Source: Chitinophagaceae bacterium (lineage in GTDB: Bacteria; Bacteroidota; Bacteroidia; Chitinophagales; Chitinophagaceae). From it: a DNA stretch of 6,844 nucleotides. The notes beneath the pieces were generated by a model. The model was not told the origin of the DNA. It ran no database searches and worked only from the letters and a program-made list of their open reading frames with translations. The stretch is from NCBI GenBank assembly GCA_003135585.1, contig PLCH01000097.1:6555-13398 (forward strand), in the 5' to 3' direction. Below are positions 1 to 6,374 of the stretch, piece by piece. The first letter of the stretch is position 1. Every line of letters begins with the position of its first letter. The position numbers and the translations under genes were made by a program.

Positions 1-806
1 GTTAAATTCCACATCAGTCTTCTATCGGCTATGAAAGCCCCCAGGGGCATACCTCCTCCCAGCGCTTTTCCCAATAACAAAATATCCGGCGATATACCAT
101 ACTGCTGAAAACCCCACCATGTTCCAGTCCGGCCAAACCCTGTCTGAATTTCGTCGAGAATTAACAAAGCGCCCGTCTGATCACATTTTTTTCTTAATTC
201 TTTTACCCATTCCTGGTCAGGGGCATTGACACCTATTTCAGCCTGAATGATTTCAGCAACCACACAAGCCGTCCTTTCTGTTATGTTATCCAGGTTTTCA
301 ATAAGATTATAATCTAGCAGGAGGGTATCCGGCAGCAAGGGTCGAAAAGCATTCCGCCAGTTCTCGTTCCCCATAATACTCAAAGCCCCCTGTGTCGAAC
401 CATGATAGGACTGTTTGAATGCAATAATCTGCGTCCTGTTAGTTGCCCGTTTTGCCAATTTCATAGCACCTTCTGTGGCTTCAGCTCCTGAATTCGTGAA
501 ATAGACAGAATTCAGCGAAGAAGGAAGGTTGTCTGTCAGTAAACCCGCATACTTCACCTGGGGTGATTGAATAATCTCGCCATAGACCAGTAGGTGAAGG
601 TACTGGTCTACCTGCGCTTTGATTGCTTCCACGACTTTGGGATGACGGTGACCGACATTACATACGCTTATGCCGCCGATCAGATCAATATACTCCTTAC
701 CTCCGGAATCCCGCAGCATTGTTCCTTCTGCTTTCACAATTTCAAGCGCCAAGGGGTTAGCAGAAGTTTGTGCCAGATTCTGAAAAAATAACTCCCGTTG
801 ATTCAT
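1..806 (-). CDS. Class-III PLP-dependent aminotransferase, C-terminus beyond the window
   Basis: This is a fold-type I, class-III aminotransferase of the acetylornithine/ornithine aminotransferase group; it would move an amino group between an amine or amino acid and a 2-oxo acid in the cytoplasm. The 268 visible residues are uninterrupted and lack only the C-terminal domain. Visible family marks are SGAEA (106-110) for the cofactor phosphate, SYHG (133-136), AEIIQAEIG (184-192), LDEIQTGFGRTG (217-228) with D218 expected to bind the PLP ring nitrogen, and GKALGGGMPLG (246-256) with K247 as the Schiff-base lysine. The start is ATG at 806-804, and the N-terminus MNQRELFFQNLAQTS matches the usual beginning of Bacteroidota members as I remember them. 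There is no Shine-Dalgarno sequence. The gene is divergent from the carbonic anhydrase-like gene. The substrate cannot be fixed from sequence alone; annotation pipelines often label such proteins 'aspartate aminotransferase family', which may be misleading. Confidence 0.9.
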   Translation of the reverse strand, partial: MNQRELFFQNLAQTSANPLALEIVKAEGTMLRDSGGKEYIDLIGGISVCNVGHRHPKVVEAIKAQVDQYLHLLVYGEIIQSPQVKYAGLLTDNLPSSLNSVYFTNSGAEATEGAMKLAKRATNRTQIIAFKQSYHGSTQGALSIMGNENWRNAFRPLLPDTLLLDYNLIENLDNITERTACVVAEIIQAEIGVNAPDQEWVKELRKKCDQTGALLILDEIQTGFGRTGTWWGFQQYGISPDILLLGKALGGGMPLGAFIADRRLMWNL

Positions 807-807
807 T

Positions 808-846
808 TTTGTAATCCTGATGAGTGATTGGTAATCAGTAAATTTG
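808..846 (+). promoter_or_regulatory. Candidate promoter for the carbonic anhydrase-like gene
   Basis: TAAATTTG at 839-846 matches the Bacteroidota -7 consensus TAnnTTTG exactly. The nearest TTTG upstream is at 808-811, giving a 27-nt spacer that is longer than the usual 17-23, so the -33 element is doubtful. A start near 852 would give a leader of about 45 nt before the ATG at 897. Confidence 0.35.
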
Positions 847-854
847 TATGTTTA

Positions 855-887
855 CGAAGTTAGATAGTCATCATTGATAACAGCAAA
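855..887 (-). promoter_or_regulatory. Candidate Bacteroidota-type promoter for the aminotransferase gene
   Basis: On the minus strand TTTG (887-884) is followed after 21 nt by TAACTTCG (862-855), one mismatch from the Bacteroidota -7 consensus TAnnTTTG. Transcription would start near 848, about 40 nt before the ATG at 806. This is motif matching by eye in an AT-rich gap, so chance occurrence is possible. Confidence 0.33.
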
Positions 888-896
888 ATTTCTATT

Positions 897-1418
897 ATGC
901 CAGTCCTGCTTCCCGTTAAAGGCGTTTACCCAACCCTGGGTGCAAATTGTTTTGTTGCTCCCAATGCTACGATTGTAGGGGATGTCGTAGCAGGTAATGA
1001 TTGCAGCTTTTGGTTCAATGCCGTTGTTCGCGGAGACGTAAACAGCATCCGTCTTGGCAATAAGGTTAATGTACAGGATGGAGCCGTACTTCATTGCACT
1101 TATCAGAAAACAAAAACAATTATCGGTAACAATGTGTCAATTGGCCATAATGCAATTGTTCACGGATGTACGGTGAAGGACAATGTATTGATTGGAATGG
1201 GAGCTATCATAATGGATAACGCAGAGATTGGCAGCAATTCCATTATTGCTGCCGGGGCGGTTGTACTGGAGGGAACCCGCGTGGAAGCGGGAACTGTTTA
1301 CGGTGGTGTCCCCGCTCAGAAAATAAAGGACATTCCCGAAGCCCTTATTAGTGGACAGATTGACCGAATTGCCAATAATTATACGCTTTATGCAAGCTGG
1401 TTCAAGGAGGTAAAATAG
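897..1418 (+). CDS. Gamma-carbonic anhydrase-like left-handed beta-helix protein
   Basis: A 173-residue protein of the gamma-class carbonic anhydrase superfamily (YrdA/PaaY/CamH-like), normally a cytoplasmic trimer with metal sites between subunits. Hexapeptide repeats of the V/I-x-G-x-x type run from about residue 12 to 135, followed by a C-terminal helix (about 146-172). The three metal ligands are present as H66, H84 and H89, in the H-x17-H-x4-H spacing of the short subfamily. Active-site residues R45, D47, Q60 and D61 correspond to R59, D61, Q75 and D76 of the archaeal enzyme Cam. The acidic loop carrying the proton-shuttle glutamate of Cam is absent, as is usual in this subfamily, so carbonic anhydrase activity is plausible but not assured. 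ATG 897 is the first start after an upstream in-frame TAG and gives the usual N-terminus. The gene ends in TAG at the family's normal C-terminus. Confidence 0.9.
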   Translation: MPVLLPVKGVYPTLGANCFVAPNATIVGDVVAGNDCSFWFNAVVRGDVNSIRLGNKVNVQDGAVLHCTYQKTKTIIGNNVSIGHNAIVHGCTVKDNVLIGMGAIIMDNAEIGSNSIIAAGAVVLEGTRVEAGTVYGGVPAQKIKDIPEALISGQIDRIANNYTLYASWFKEVK

Positions 1419-1491
1419 CCTGCTTTTCACGGTTCCCCCAAGCCAAAAAACCGCTTTTTTGATCATTTCGTCGATTATATGCATCGTTCTA

Positions 1492-1522
1492 TTGCAAATC
1501 CTGGAAAATATTTGTAGGTTTA
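1492..1522 (+). promoter_or_regulatory. Weak candidate promoter for the small lipoprotein gene
   Basis: TTG (1492-1494) is followed after 20 nt by TAGGTTTA (1515-1522), one mismatch from TAnnTTTG. The start would fall near 1529, only about 15 nt before ATG 1544. It is the best match in the 125-nt gap between the carbonic anhydrase-like gene and the lipoprotein gene, which otherwise shows nothing clear. Confidence 0.25.
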
Positions 1523-1543
1523 GTTCGTTTATTCAAGTATCCC

Positions 1544-1732
1544 ATGAAGCAAGGAAAATACATACTATTCCTCCTGATGTTTGCAGTGATCTGCACCGGC
1601 TCAATCTCCTGCAATTTTTTTAACAATATATTCGGACCAAAATATGGCTGCCCCGCCAATGGCAAAAATGTTGGGGCAGAGAGGATCTTGAGTGGAGAGA
1701 AGTTGCCAAAAGCACCAAAGTTCAAAGCATAG
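1544..1732 (+). CDS. Small predicted lipoprotein, 62 residues
   Basis: The product begins with a lysine-containing n-region (MKQGK), a hydrophobic stretch (about residues 6-19) and a lipobox-like end SIS-C with C23 as the predicted lipidated cysteine. The -3 residue is serine rather than leucine, which fits the looser Bacteroidota lipobox. The mature part is only about 40 residues: an NFFNNIFG stretch (24-31), then KYGCPANGKNVGAE (33-46) with a second cysteine (C36), and a basic, proline-containing tail. It would sit in the inner or outer membrane facing the periplasm. No function is known to me. The signal peptide, the definite stop and the position between two same-strand genes argue that it is real rather than a chance frame. 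The next gene starts 34 nt downstream with no promoter visible between, so the two are probably co-transcribed. Confidence 0.65.
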   Translation: MKQGKYILFLLMFAVICTGSISCNFFNNIFGPKYGCPANGKNVGAERILSGEKLPKAPKFKA

Positions 1733-1766
1733 AATCCTATTATTATAAAACCTAAATCCGTACACT

Positions 1767-2099
1767 ATGAGTCTTACATTACGCACCGATTTCGGATGTA
1801 CCGAAGCTGTCATTGATGACGATTGCGGCCTAAAACGATTTTACGAAGTGGCCAATATTCTTTCCGATGACCTTGACATCAGATTTACCCAAAAGACTGA
1901 CGATTTTGATTCCCTGATGTGGGATTTTATTTTCAAGGGACATATTCTCACCTTGCATTATAACATCTACACGGGTATTTCCATTTATCCCCGGAAATTC
2001 AGGGAAGCACCGAGAAAAGATAATGATGCAGTCGTGGAGGTTGCCAAATTCCTGGAAAACAAATTGATGATTAATACGGCTAGAAAGTATATGTCGTGA
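1767..2099 (+). CDS. Hypothetical cytoplasmic protein, 110 residues
   Basis: I do not recognise this family. The protein has no signal peptide, membrane segment or obvious catalytic motif. Its pattern suggests a small alpha/beta fold: a helix near 21-32, strands near 36-41, 51-56, 59-66 and 69-74 (the last three rich in aromatic residues: MWDFIF, LTLHYNI, GISIYP), then a helix near 86-100. It has two cysteines (C11 and C20) in an acidic N-terminal segment. ATG 1767 is the only possible start, because an in-frame TAA lies at 1746-1748. The gene ends in TGA three nucleotides before the 3' end of the convergent rsgA. It probably shares a transcript with the lipoprotein gene, ending at the hairpin at 2172-2193. 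Nothing in the sequence links its function to the neighbours. Confidence 0.75.
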   Translation: MSLTLRTDFGCTEAVIDDDCGLKRFYEVANILSDDLDIRFTQKTDDFDSLMWDFIFKGHILTLHYNIYTGISIYPRKFREAPRKDNDAVVEVAKFLENKLMINTARKYMS

Positions 2100-2102
2100 T
2101 AG

Positions 2103-3029
2103 TCACCAGGCTTGTTCCCCGATCGATTCCAGGATATTGCAATAACTGTTGTAGCGCCCGGTAAAGATTTCGCCCTCTTCGAGGGCTTTTTTTATGGCAC
2201 AACCCGGCTCATTCGCATGAAGGCAATTGTTGAACCTGCAATCCTGTATCCTGGTCCGCATTTCTGGGAAATAGTGCGATAATTCCCGGCGGGGAATATC
2301 TACTATTCCGAATTCCCGCATGCCGGGTGTATCAATAATTTGTCCCCCAAAAGGCAGGTCAAACATTTCTGCAAAAGTCGTGGTATGTATTCCCTTACCG
2401 CTCCAACCACTGACTCCTTGCGTCTTTAAATTAAATTTCGGAAAAATGGCATTGATAAAGGATGATTTACCCACTCCGGAATGGCCGCTTAATAGGGTAA
2501 TCTTATTAAGCAACAATGATTTTACCTCCTCAACCCCTACCCGTTCTTTGACACTCATGAGAAGGATTTGATAACCAATTGATTGATACATTTCTTTCCA
2601 AAGTTCAAATTTATCCATTTCTTTTTTTCCATACATATCCGCTTTATTCATTACAATGACCGCAGGAACCTGATAAGCTTCGCAGGCCACCAGGAAGCGG
2701 TCTATGAATCCCTGCGAGGTTTTTGGTTCCTTCAGAGTTGCAATAAGCAAAGACTGGTCGACATTCGAAGCCACAATATGGTGCTGCATTTTGTGAGAAG
2801 GTGATTGGCGGTTGATGTAATTTCTTCGGTCATATATTGAGGTGATGATTGCCGAATGTTCTAACTCATTTTCAACTTCAATTTCCACCTCATCTCCCAC
2901 TGAGAGTGGGTTGGTCGAAGTGATGGTATCAATTTTGAATATTCCCCTGATCCGGGCATTCCAGAATTCCCCCAATCCGGTTTTTACAACATACCAGCTA
3001 CCTGTGGATTTGTATACTTTTGCCTTCAT
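2103..3029 (-). CDS. rsgA: Ribosome small-subunit-dependent GTPase RsgA
   Basis: RsgA (YjeQ/YloQ) is a circularly permuted GTPase that binds the 30S subunit late in assembly and checks the decoding centre; its GTPase is stimulated by the 30S. The 308 residues show all three parts: an N-terminal OB-fold (about 1-70); a permuted GTPase domain with G4 MNKAD (127-131), G1 GHSGVGKSS (182-190), the switch region GKGIHTTT (211-218) and G3 DTPG (233-236); and a C-terminal zinc finger with C264, C269, H271 and C277. The open frame extends upstream to 3182, but that extension overlaps batA. The start MKAKVYKSTGSWY at 3029 gives the usual N-terminus and length. The gene lies 58 nt after batA on the same strand, with no good promoter seen between. 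It converges with the 110-residue gene, leaving 3 nt between the stops. Confidence 0.96.
   Translation of the reverse strand: MKAKVYKSTGSWYVVKTGLGEFWNARIRGIFKIDTITSTNPLSVGDEVEIEVENELEHSAIITSIYDRRNYINRQSPSHKMQHHIVASNVDQSLLIATLKEPKTSQGFIDRFLVACEAYQVPAVIVMNKADMYGKKEMDKFELWKEMYQSIGYQILLMSVKERVGVEEVKSLLLNKITLLSGHSGVGKSSFINAIFPKFNLKTQGVSGWSGKGIHTTTFAEMFDLPFGGQIIDTPGMREFGIVDIPRRELSHYFPEMRTRIQDCRFNNCLHANEPGCAIKKALEEGEIFTGRYNSYCNILESIGEQAW
2172..2193 (+). terminator. Intrinsic terminator for the rightward transcript, inside rsgA
   Basis: GCCCTC (2172-2177) and GAGGGC (2181-2186) form a perfect 6-bp stem, five of the pairs G-C, around a TTC loop, followed at once by seven T (2187-2193). This is the textbook shape of a Rho-independent terminator on the plus strand, 72 nt after the stop of the 110-residue gene. 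The same bases encode KKALEEG (residues 280-286) of RsgA on the other strand, so it may be partly a by-product of coding. Confidence 0.6.
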
Positions 3030-3038
3030 TTGGCGCAA

Positions 3039-3054
3039 TTTACAAGAATGTAAA
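3039..3054. repeat. Short inverted repeat in the rsgA leader
   Basis: TTTACA (3039-3044) and TGTAAA (3049-3054) flank AGAA, giving a 6-bp AT-rich hairpin 10 nt upstream of the rsgA start, in the gap after batA. There is no T-run long enough for a terminator. It could be a weak protein-binding site or chance. Confidence 0.25.
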
Positions 3055-3087
3055 GACTTCGTGGAGCGAGAAGTATCGCCGGTATTT

Positions 3088-4092
3088 TCAGGGAAACTTT
3101 TTGAATAGGGTGAACCCCAGGACCAGTTCAAGTAACAGCAATGCAGCCGCGGCAAGGGCAAATGGGGAAAAATGTTCATCAAATCGTTTCAGGGTAGAAA
3201 TTTCTATTTTGGATTTTTCCATCTGATCTATCTCCGTGTAGATATTCTTCAGGCTTTCATTATCTCTTGCGCGAAAATATTTTCCTCCTGTTTCAACCGC
3301 AATTTGCGTCAGCAATTTTTCGTCAATATTCACCTTTTCCCTTTGCATGACCACCCCGCCGGGCGTTTGTACCGGCACCGGTGCAAAACCTTCTGTGCCC
3401 ACTCCGACAGTATAAACGCGGACCCCCACCGATTTGGCAATTTCCTTGGCTGTATTCGGATCTATCAGGCCACCGTTATTTTCACCGTCTGTCAATAAAA
3501 TAATGACCTTGCTCTTTGATTGGGAAGATCTCAAACGCTCGACCCCGGTTGCCAATCCTGATCCGATCGCAGTTCCATCCTCCAGCAACCCGCTTTCAAC
3601 ATTGAAAAGCTGGGTTTTCAAAACCAAATGATCCGTGGTCAGCGGGCACATCGTAAAGCTCTCTCCGGAAAAGATGACCAATCCAATGCGGTCAGTAGGC
3701 CGGTTGTCAATAAACTCAGAGGCCACATTCTTGGCCGCTTCCATTCTGTTGGGTGTAAAGTCCTGCGCCAGCATGCTGCCGCTTATATCGAGACACAAAA
3801 CAATATCAATTCCCTGACCATTCACAAATTGTTCATCATTTCTCATCTGAGGACGGGCCAAGGCAACGATCAAGCTGCTCATGGCAAACAGCCGAAGTAT
3901 AAATAGTAAATGCAGGGCTGTATTTCTCCAGGATCGTGCACCCGCAAAATTTCTAACCGAGGATACCAATACGGTACCCTGTCCTTCTTTGCTTTTGGTC
4001 ACGTACCAACCTATCATTAGGGGTATCAACAAAAACAAACCGAAGAAAATCGGATAAGCAAAACTGATATGTTGGAACCATTCGTACAGCAC
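3088..4092 (-). CDS. batA: BatA-type VWA-domain membrane protein (GTG start)
   Basis: A 334-residue protein of the Bacteroides aerotolerance BatA family: two N-terminal membrane helices (about 13-31 and 58-79), a periplasmic von Willebrand factor A domain (about 94-285), and a C-terminal membrane helix (about 309-329). The metal-ion-dependent adhesion site is complete, with DISGS (D102, S104, S106), T174 in DGTAIG and D202 in LTDGE. Between the first two helices is the segment typical of the BatA N-terminal domain. The family is thought to work with a MoxR ATPase in envelope or stress functions; the exact role is not settled. The start is GTG at 4092-4090, directly after the TAG of the upstream gene and in the same frame. 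The resulting N-terminus MLYEWFQHI looks like that of homologues, and the next methionine (M26) would cut into the first helix. A bat-type VWA protein other than BatA cannot be fully excluded. Confidence 0.92.
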   Translation of the reverse strand: MLYEWFQHISFAYPIFFGLFLLIPLMIGWYVTKSKEGQGTVLVSSVRNFAGARSWRNTALHLLFILRLFAMSSLIVALARPQMRNDEQFVNGQGIDIVLCLDISGSMLAQDFTPNRMEAAKNVASEFIDNRPTDRIGLVIFSGESFTMCPLTTDHLVLKTQLFNVESGLLEDGTAIGSGLATGVERLRSSQSKSKVIILLTDGENNGGLIDPNTAKEIAKSVGVRVYTVGVGTEGFAPVPVQTPGGVVMQREKVNIDEKLLTQIAVETGGKYFRARDNESLKNIYTEIDQMEKSKIEISTLKRFDEHFSPFALAAAALLLLELVLGFTLFKKFP

Positions 4093-5001
4093 CTATTTTT
4101 CAATTGCATTTAAAAGTTCGATCGAGGATTTGATGATTTCAAAATTTCGCTCATTGTCTTGTTCATCCGGATGGTATTTGGCAAATTTTACAAAATCGCT
4201 CATCCGCAATGCCTGAACCAAAAGGGAGAACCGGTCATTAGGGATATTCAGTCCTTTCAACTGGATAATCAGTTCTTCATTCGTTTTTTCCATGGTCGTT
4301 ATTTGCAATTTTCGGGATACAAATAACCTGAGAATATCGTTTAAGTTTGTATAATACAATTTTAGCTGTCCGGTCTCCGGAAGTCTCCGGCCTTTTAATT
4401 CTTCCAGGGATTTCATCGCCTCTTCATACGGCGAGATACGCAAGGCGCTTTTCTGCTCTGCTCTGCTGGTTATTTTTTTCCTGGTTACGAAATATAAAAA
4501 CAACAGGGCAGAGATAATGGTAAGACCCGACAGGATCCAGGCGATATAATTCGTGTAGGGATTGTCCACCCCCAGGATGTCTTTAATATCACGGTAATCC
4601 TGTTTGGGATCAAATTTGGAAAAATTCACACTGACAGGAATGGAATCTGTGAAATATTTTTTTCCATTAAGGGTAAAGGGTAACGCAGGAATTACCCATC
4701 TCCCTGAGTCAAAACTGGTAATGATCAGGTGCTGCCTCAAAGAACGGTCCGAAATCGTTGTCACTGAATCAATATTTCCCTTTTCCACAAATTCAAAATG
4801 GGGTATGCTGTCCAGGGGGAACCAGGCCGCTTCCCTTCCCAATGGCAGTTTAACTTCCAGCATCAATTGAATAGGCTCCCCAATTAAAATTTCCCCCCGG
4901 TCAACGGTGGCTTTAATAGAAACGGAATCTTGTGAAAAAGCGATGGAAAATGCAATCAGGAAAACCTGGGTCAACAATATATGTGATAGGTTCTTTATCA
5001 T
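4093..5001 (-). CDS. BatD/DUF4381-like membrane-anchored protein of the MoxR-Bat cluster
   Basis: A 302-residue protein with a signal peptide (1-23, AFS before Q24), a periplasmic beta-rich domain (about 25-145) resembling the Ig-like repeats of BatD ('GEILIGEPIQLMLEV', 'WVIPALPFTLNGKKYFTDSIPVSV'), one membrane helix (about 153-173) followed by positive residues, and a cytoplasmic helical region (174-302). That last region includes LYYTNLNDILRLFVSRK (215-231), TNEELI (240-245) and SDFVKFAKYHP (268-278), the pattern seen in DUF4381-type proteins of MoxR-VWA operons. It is much shorter than full BatD, which carries several such domains. It probably links a periplasmic partner to the cytoplasmic MoxR/DUF58 side; this is inference from topology. 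It starts 3 nt after the DUF58 stop, and its TAG abuts the GTG of batA, so tight translational coupling is likely. Confidence 0.82.
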   Translation of the reverse strand: MIKNLSHILLTQVFLIAFSIAFSQDSVSIKATVDRGEILIGEPIQLMLEVKLPLGREAAWFPLDSIPHFEFVEKGNIDSVTTISDRSLRQHLIITSFDSGRWVIPALPFTLNGKKYFTDSIPVSVNFSKFDPKQDYRDIKDILGVDNPYTNYIAWILSGLTIISALLFLYFVTRKKITSRAEQKSALRISPYEEAMKSLEELKGRRLPETGQLKLYYTNLNDILRLFVSRKLQITTMEKTNEELIIQLKGLNIPNDRFSLLVQALRMSDFVKFAKYHPDEQDNERNFEIIKSSIELLNAIEK

Positions 5002-5004
5002 GTA

Positions 5005-5883
5005 TTATGCCGGCCTGTTTCGTCCAACAAAAAATTTCTGCAAGATCTTCACATAATCCTCGTCCGTCCTCATATGAAGCAGGTCGCAGCCAGCCTTTAA
5101 AAAAACAGACTTACACCATTCCGTCATTGAGAAAAAATATTGCTGGTAATTAGTTCTTACTAAATAATCATTTGTGTCAACCCATTGAATGGTTCCTGTT
5201 TCCGCATCCTCTACCTCAATCAATCCGGCATCGGGCAATTCCATGTCCATCTTGTCATAGATTTTGACACCAACTACATCATGTTTCTTACCAGCAATCT
5301 TTAACGCATCTTCAAATTTTTCATCCAGGAAATCACTCAAAATAAAGGCGATGCTTTTTTGTCTTGTGGAATTATTGAAAAAACGAATAGCCTCGCTTAG
5401 TTTTGTTCCCTTTTGCTTTGGCTCAGACGTTAATAATTCCCTGACAATAAACAGTACATGATCCCGTCCTCTTTTAGGCGGAATATATCTTTCCACCTTA
5501 TCACTGAAAAAAATAACCCCCACTTTGTCTTTATTATTAACGGCCGAAAAAGCAAGTACGGCGCATATTTCCGTTATCAGGTCTTTTTTTCTTTCGTGCA
5601 CGGTTCCAAACAATGAACTTGCGCTGACATCAACCAGGAGCATCACCGTCAATTCCCGCTCTTCTTCGAATAATTTACTGAAGGGATGGCCGAATCGTGC
5701 CGATACATTCCAATCTATGAACCTGACATCATCCCCGGGGTAATATTCCCTTACTTCCCTGAAACTCATTCCCCGGCCTTTAAAAGCGCTGTGGTACTCA
5801 CCCGTAAATATATGTCTGGTAAGCCTCTTGCTTTTGATCTCGAGTTCCCTTACCTTCTTTAATATTTCTGTTGTGGTAAACAT
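5005..5883 (-). CDS. DUF58 family protein with VWA-like metal site
   Basis: A 292-residue cytoplasmic protein of the DUF58 family, which accompanies MoxR ATPases. The family signature spans GRGMSFREVREYYPGDD (36-52) and IDWNVSARFG (56-65). It leads into a VWA-like fold whose first strand ends in DVSAS (D85, S87, S89), with T160 (GTKLSEA) and D184 (LSDF) completing a MIDAS-type metal site. No membrane helix is present, unlike longer DUF58 proteins that start with two helices. DUF58 proteins are thought to be adaptors or substrates of the MoxR ATPase, but the reaction is not established. ATG 5883 gives the expected start MFTTTEILKKVRELEI. The gene follows moxR after a 50-nt gap, which holds an 11-nt GC palindrome (5892-5902) and no convincing promoter. 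It is followed after 3 nt by the BatD-like gene. Confidence 0.92.
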   Translation of the reverse strand: MFTTTEILKKVRELEIKSKRLTRHIFTGEYHSAFKGRGMSFREVREYYPGDDVRFIDWNVSARFGHPFSKLFEEERELTVMLLVDVSASSLFGTVHERKKDLITEICAVLAFSAVNNKDKVGVIFFSDKVERYIPPKRGRDHVLFIVRELLTSEPKQKGTKLSEAIRFFNNSTRQKSIAFILSDFLDEKFEDALKIAGKKHDVVGVKIYDKMDMELPDAGLIEVEDAETGTIQWVDTNDYLVRTNYQQYFFSMTEWCKSVFLKAGCDLLHMRTDEDYVKILQKFFVGRNRPA

Positions 5884-5933
5884 GCTCCATATCCCGCCGG
5901 GACCGAATATTTTTTAAAGTTTAGGATAAATAG

Positions 5934-6350
5934 TTAAGGTACCTGGATCGCCTTGAGCACATCGTCGATCACATGTTCAACTTTTACATTTTCTGCCTCC
6001 GCCTCATAGGTCAGACCAATGCGGTGACGCAAGACATCTTTGGATATGGTCCGCACATCTTCCGGAATCACATACCCTCTTTTATTCAGGAATGCATTGG
6101 CTTTTGCGGCAACTGCCAGACTGATACTTGCCCTTGGTGATCCACCGTATACGATCAGTGGTTTTAATTTGTCCAGCCTGTATTTTTCAGGAGTCCTGGT
6201 GGCAAACACGATATCCAGGATATAATGTTCAACTTTCTCATCCATATAAACCTGTCTTACCAATTCTCTTGCCTCCAGAATCTCCTGTATCGAAACTACC
6301 TGCTCCACCTCCGGCGATTTCATGCTTTGCACATTCTGCCGGATGATCAT
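5934..6350 (-). CDS. MoxR AAA+ ATPase, C-terminal half (after an in-frame stop)
   Basis: This is the lid (AAA_lid) part of the MoxR-family ATPase, in the same frame as the N-terminal half and cut off from it only by the TAG at 6374-6372. Seven sense codons (STKQEEQ) follow the stop before the first ATG at 6350, where translation could restart. The 138 residues are intact: helices about 18-50, the YGGSPRAS sensor-2 region (69-76) with an arginine expected to contact nucleotide, and the C-terminal stretch (RKGYVI-like 'KRGYVIPEDV', 90-99; 'LRHRIGL', 107-113) up to TAA at 5936-5934. As an independent protein it would have no ATPase core, so it is either the end of a full MoxR (if the TAG is a sequence error) or part of a broken gene. 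No promoter or Shine-Dalgarno sequence is seen before ATG 6350. Confidence 0.8.
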   Translation of the reverse strand: MIIRQNVQSMKSPEVEQVVSIQEILEARELVRQVYMDEKVEHYILDIVFATRTPEKYRLDKLKPLIVYGGSPRASISLAVAAKANAFLNKRGYVIPEDVRTISKDVLRHRIGLTYEAEAENVKVEHVIDDVLKAIQVP

Positions 6351-6371
6351 CTGTTCTTCCTGTTTGGTGGA

Positions 6372-6374
6372 CTA
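6372..6374 (-). other. Premature in-frame amber codon in moxR
   Basis: The minus strand reads GTT GAT TAG TCC ACC AAA, where family members usually have V-D-Y-P-T-K. Frame is kept on both sides, so this is a nonsense change rather than a net frameshift. Tyr to TAG needs one base change, and the next codon is also off (Ser where Pro is expected). Confidence 0.85.

Noticed and set aside
852..1094. 80-residue minus-strand frame opposite the carbonic anhydrase-like gene
   Set aside because: It overlaps a clearly real gene, has no recognisable domain, and its start and length fit a chance open frame.
1276..1291. CCCGC/GCGGG inverted repeat
   Set aside because: It lies inside the carbonic anhydrase-like coding sequence with no T-run and is explained by the codons for GTRVEAG.
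1404..1410. AAGGAGG, a perfect Shine-Dalgarno-like string
   Set aside because: It lies in the last codons of the carbonic anhydrase-like gene and no start codon follows within a useful distance. It encodes part of the FKEVK tail.
1444..1461. CAAAAAA-CCGC-TTTTTTG hairpin after the carbonic anhydrase-like gene as a terminator
   Set aside because: The stem is almost wholly A-T with the only G-C pair at its base, and no separate T-run follows. It is too weak to call.
3030..3182. 51-residue N-terminal extension of the RsgA frame, starting at 3182
   Set aside because: It overlaps the 3' end of batA, does not resemble any RsgA N-terminus and precedes a well-placed ATG at 3029 that gives the usual start.
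3172..3906. Several plus-strand frames of 65-108 residues opposite batA
   Set aside because: All lie inside a well-supported gene on the other strand and have compositions expected of antisense translations.
5892..5902. TCCCGCCGGGA palindrome in the moxR-DUF58 gap
   Set aside because: The centre is a single base, so it cannot form a hairpin, and no known operator matches. A protein-binding site is possible but unsupported.
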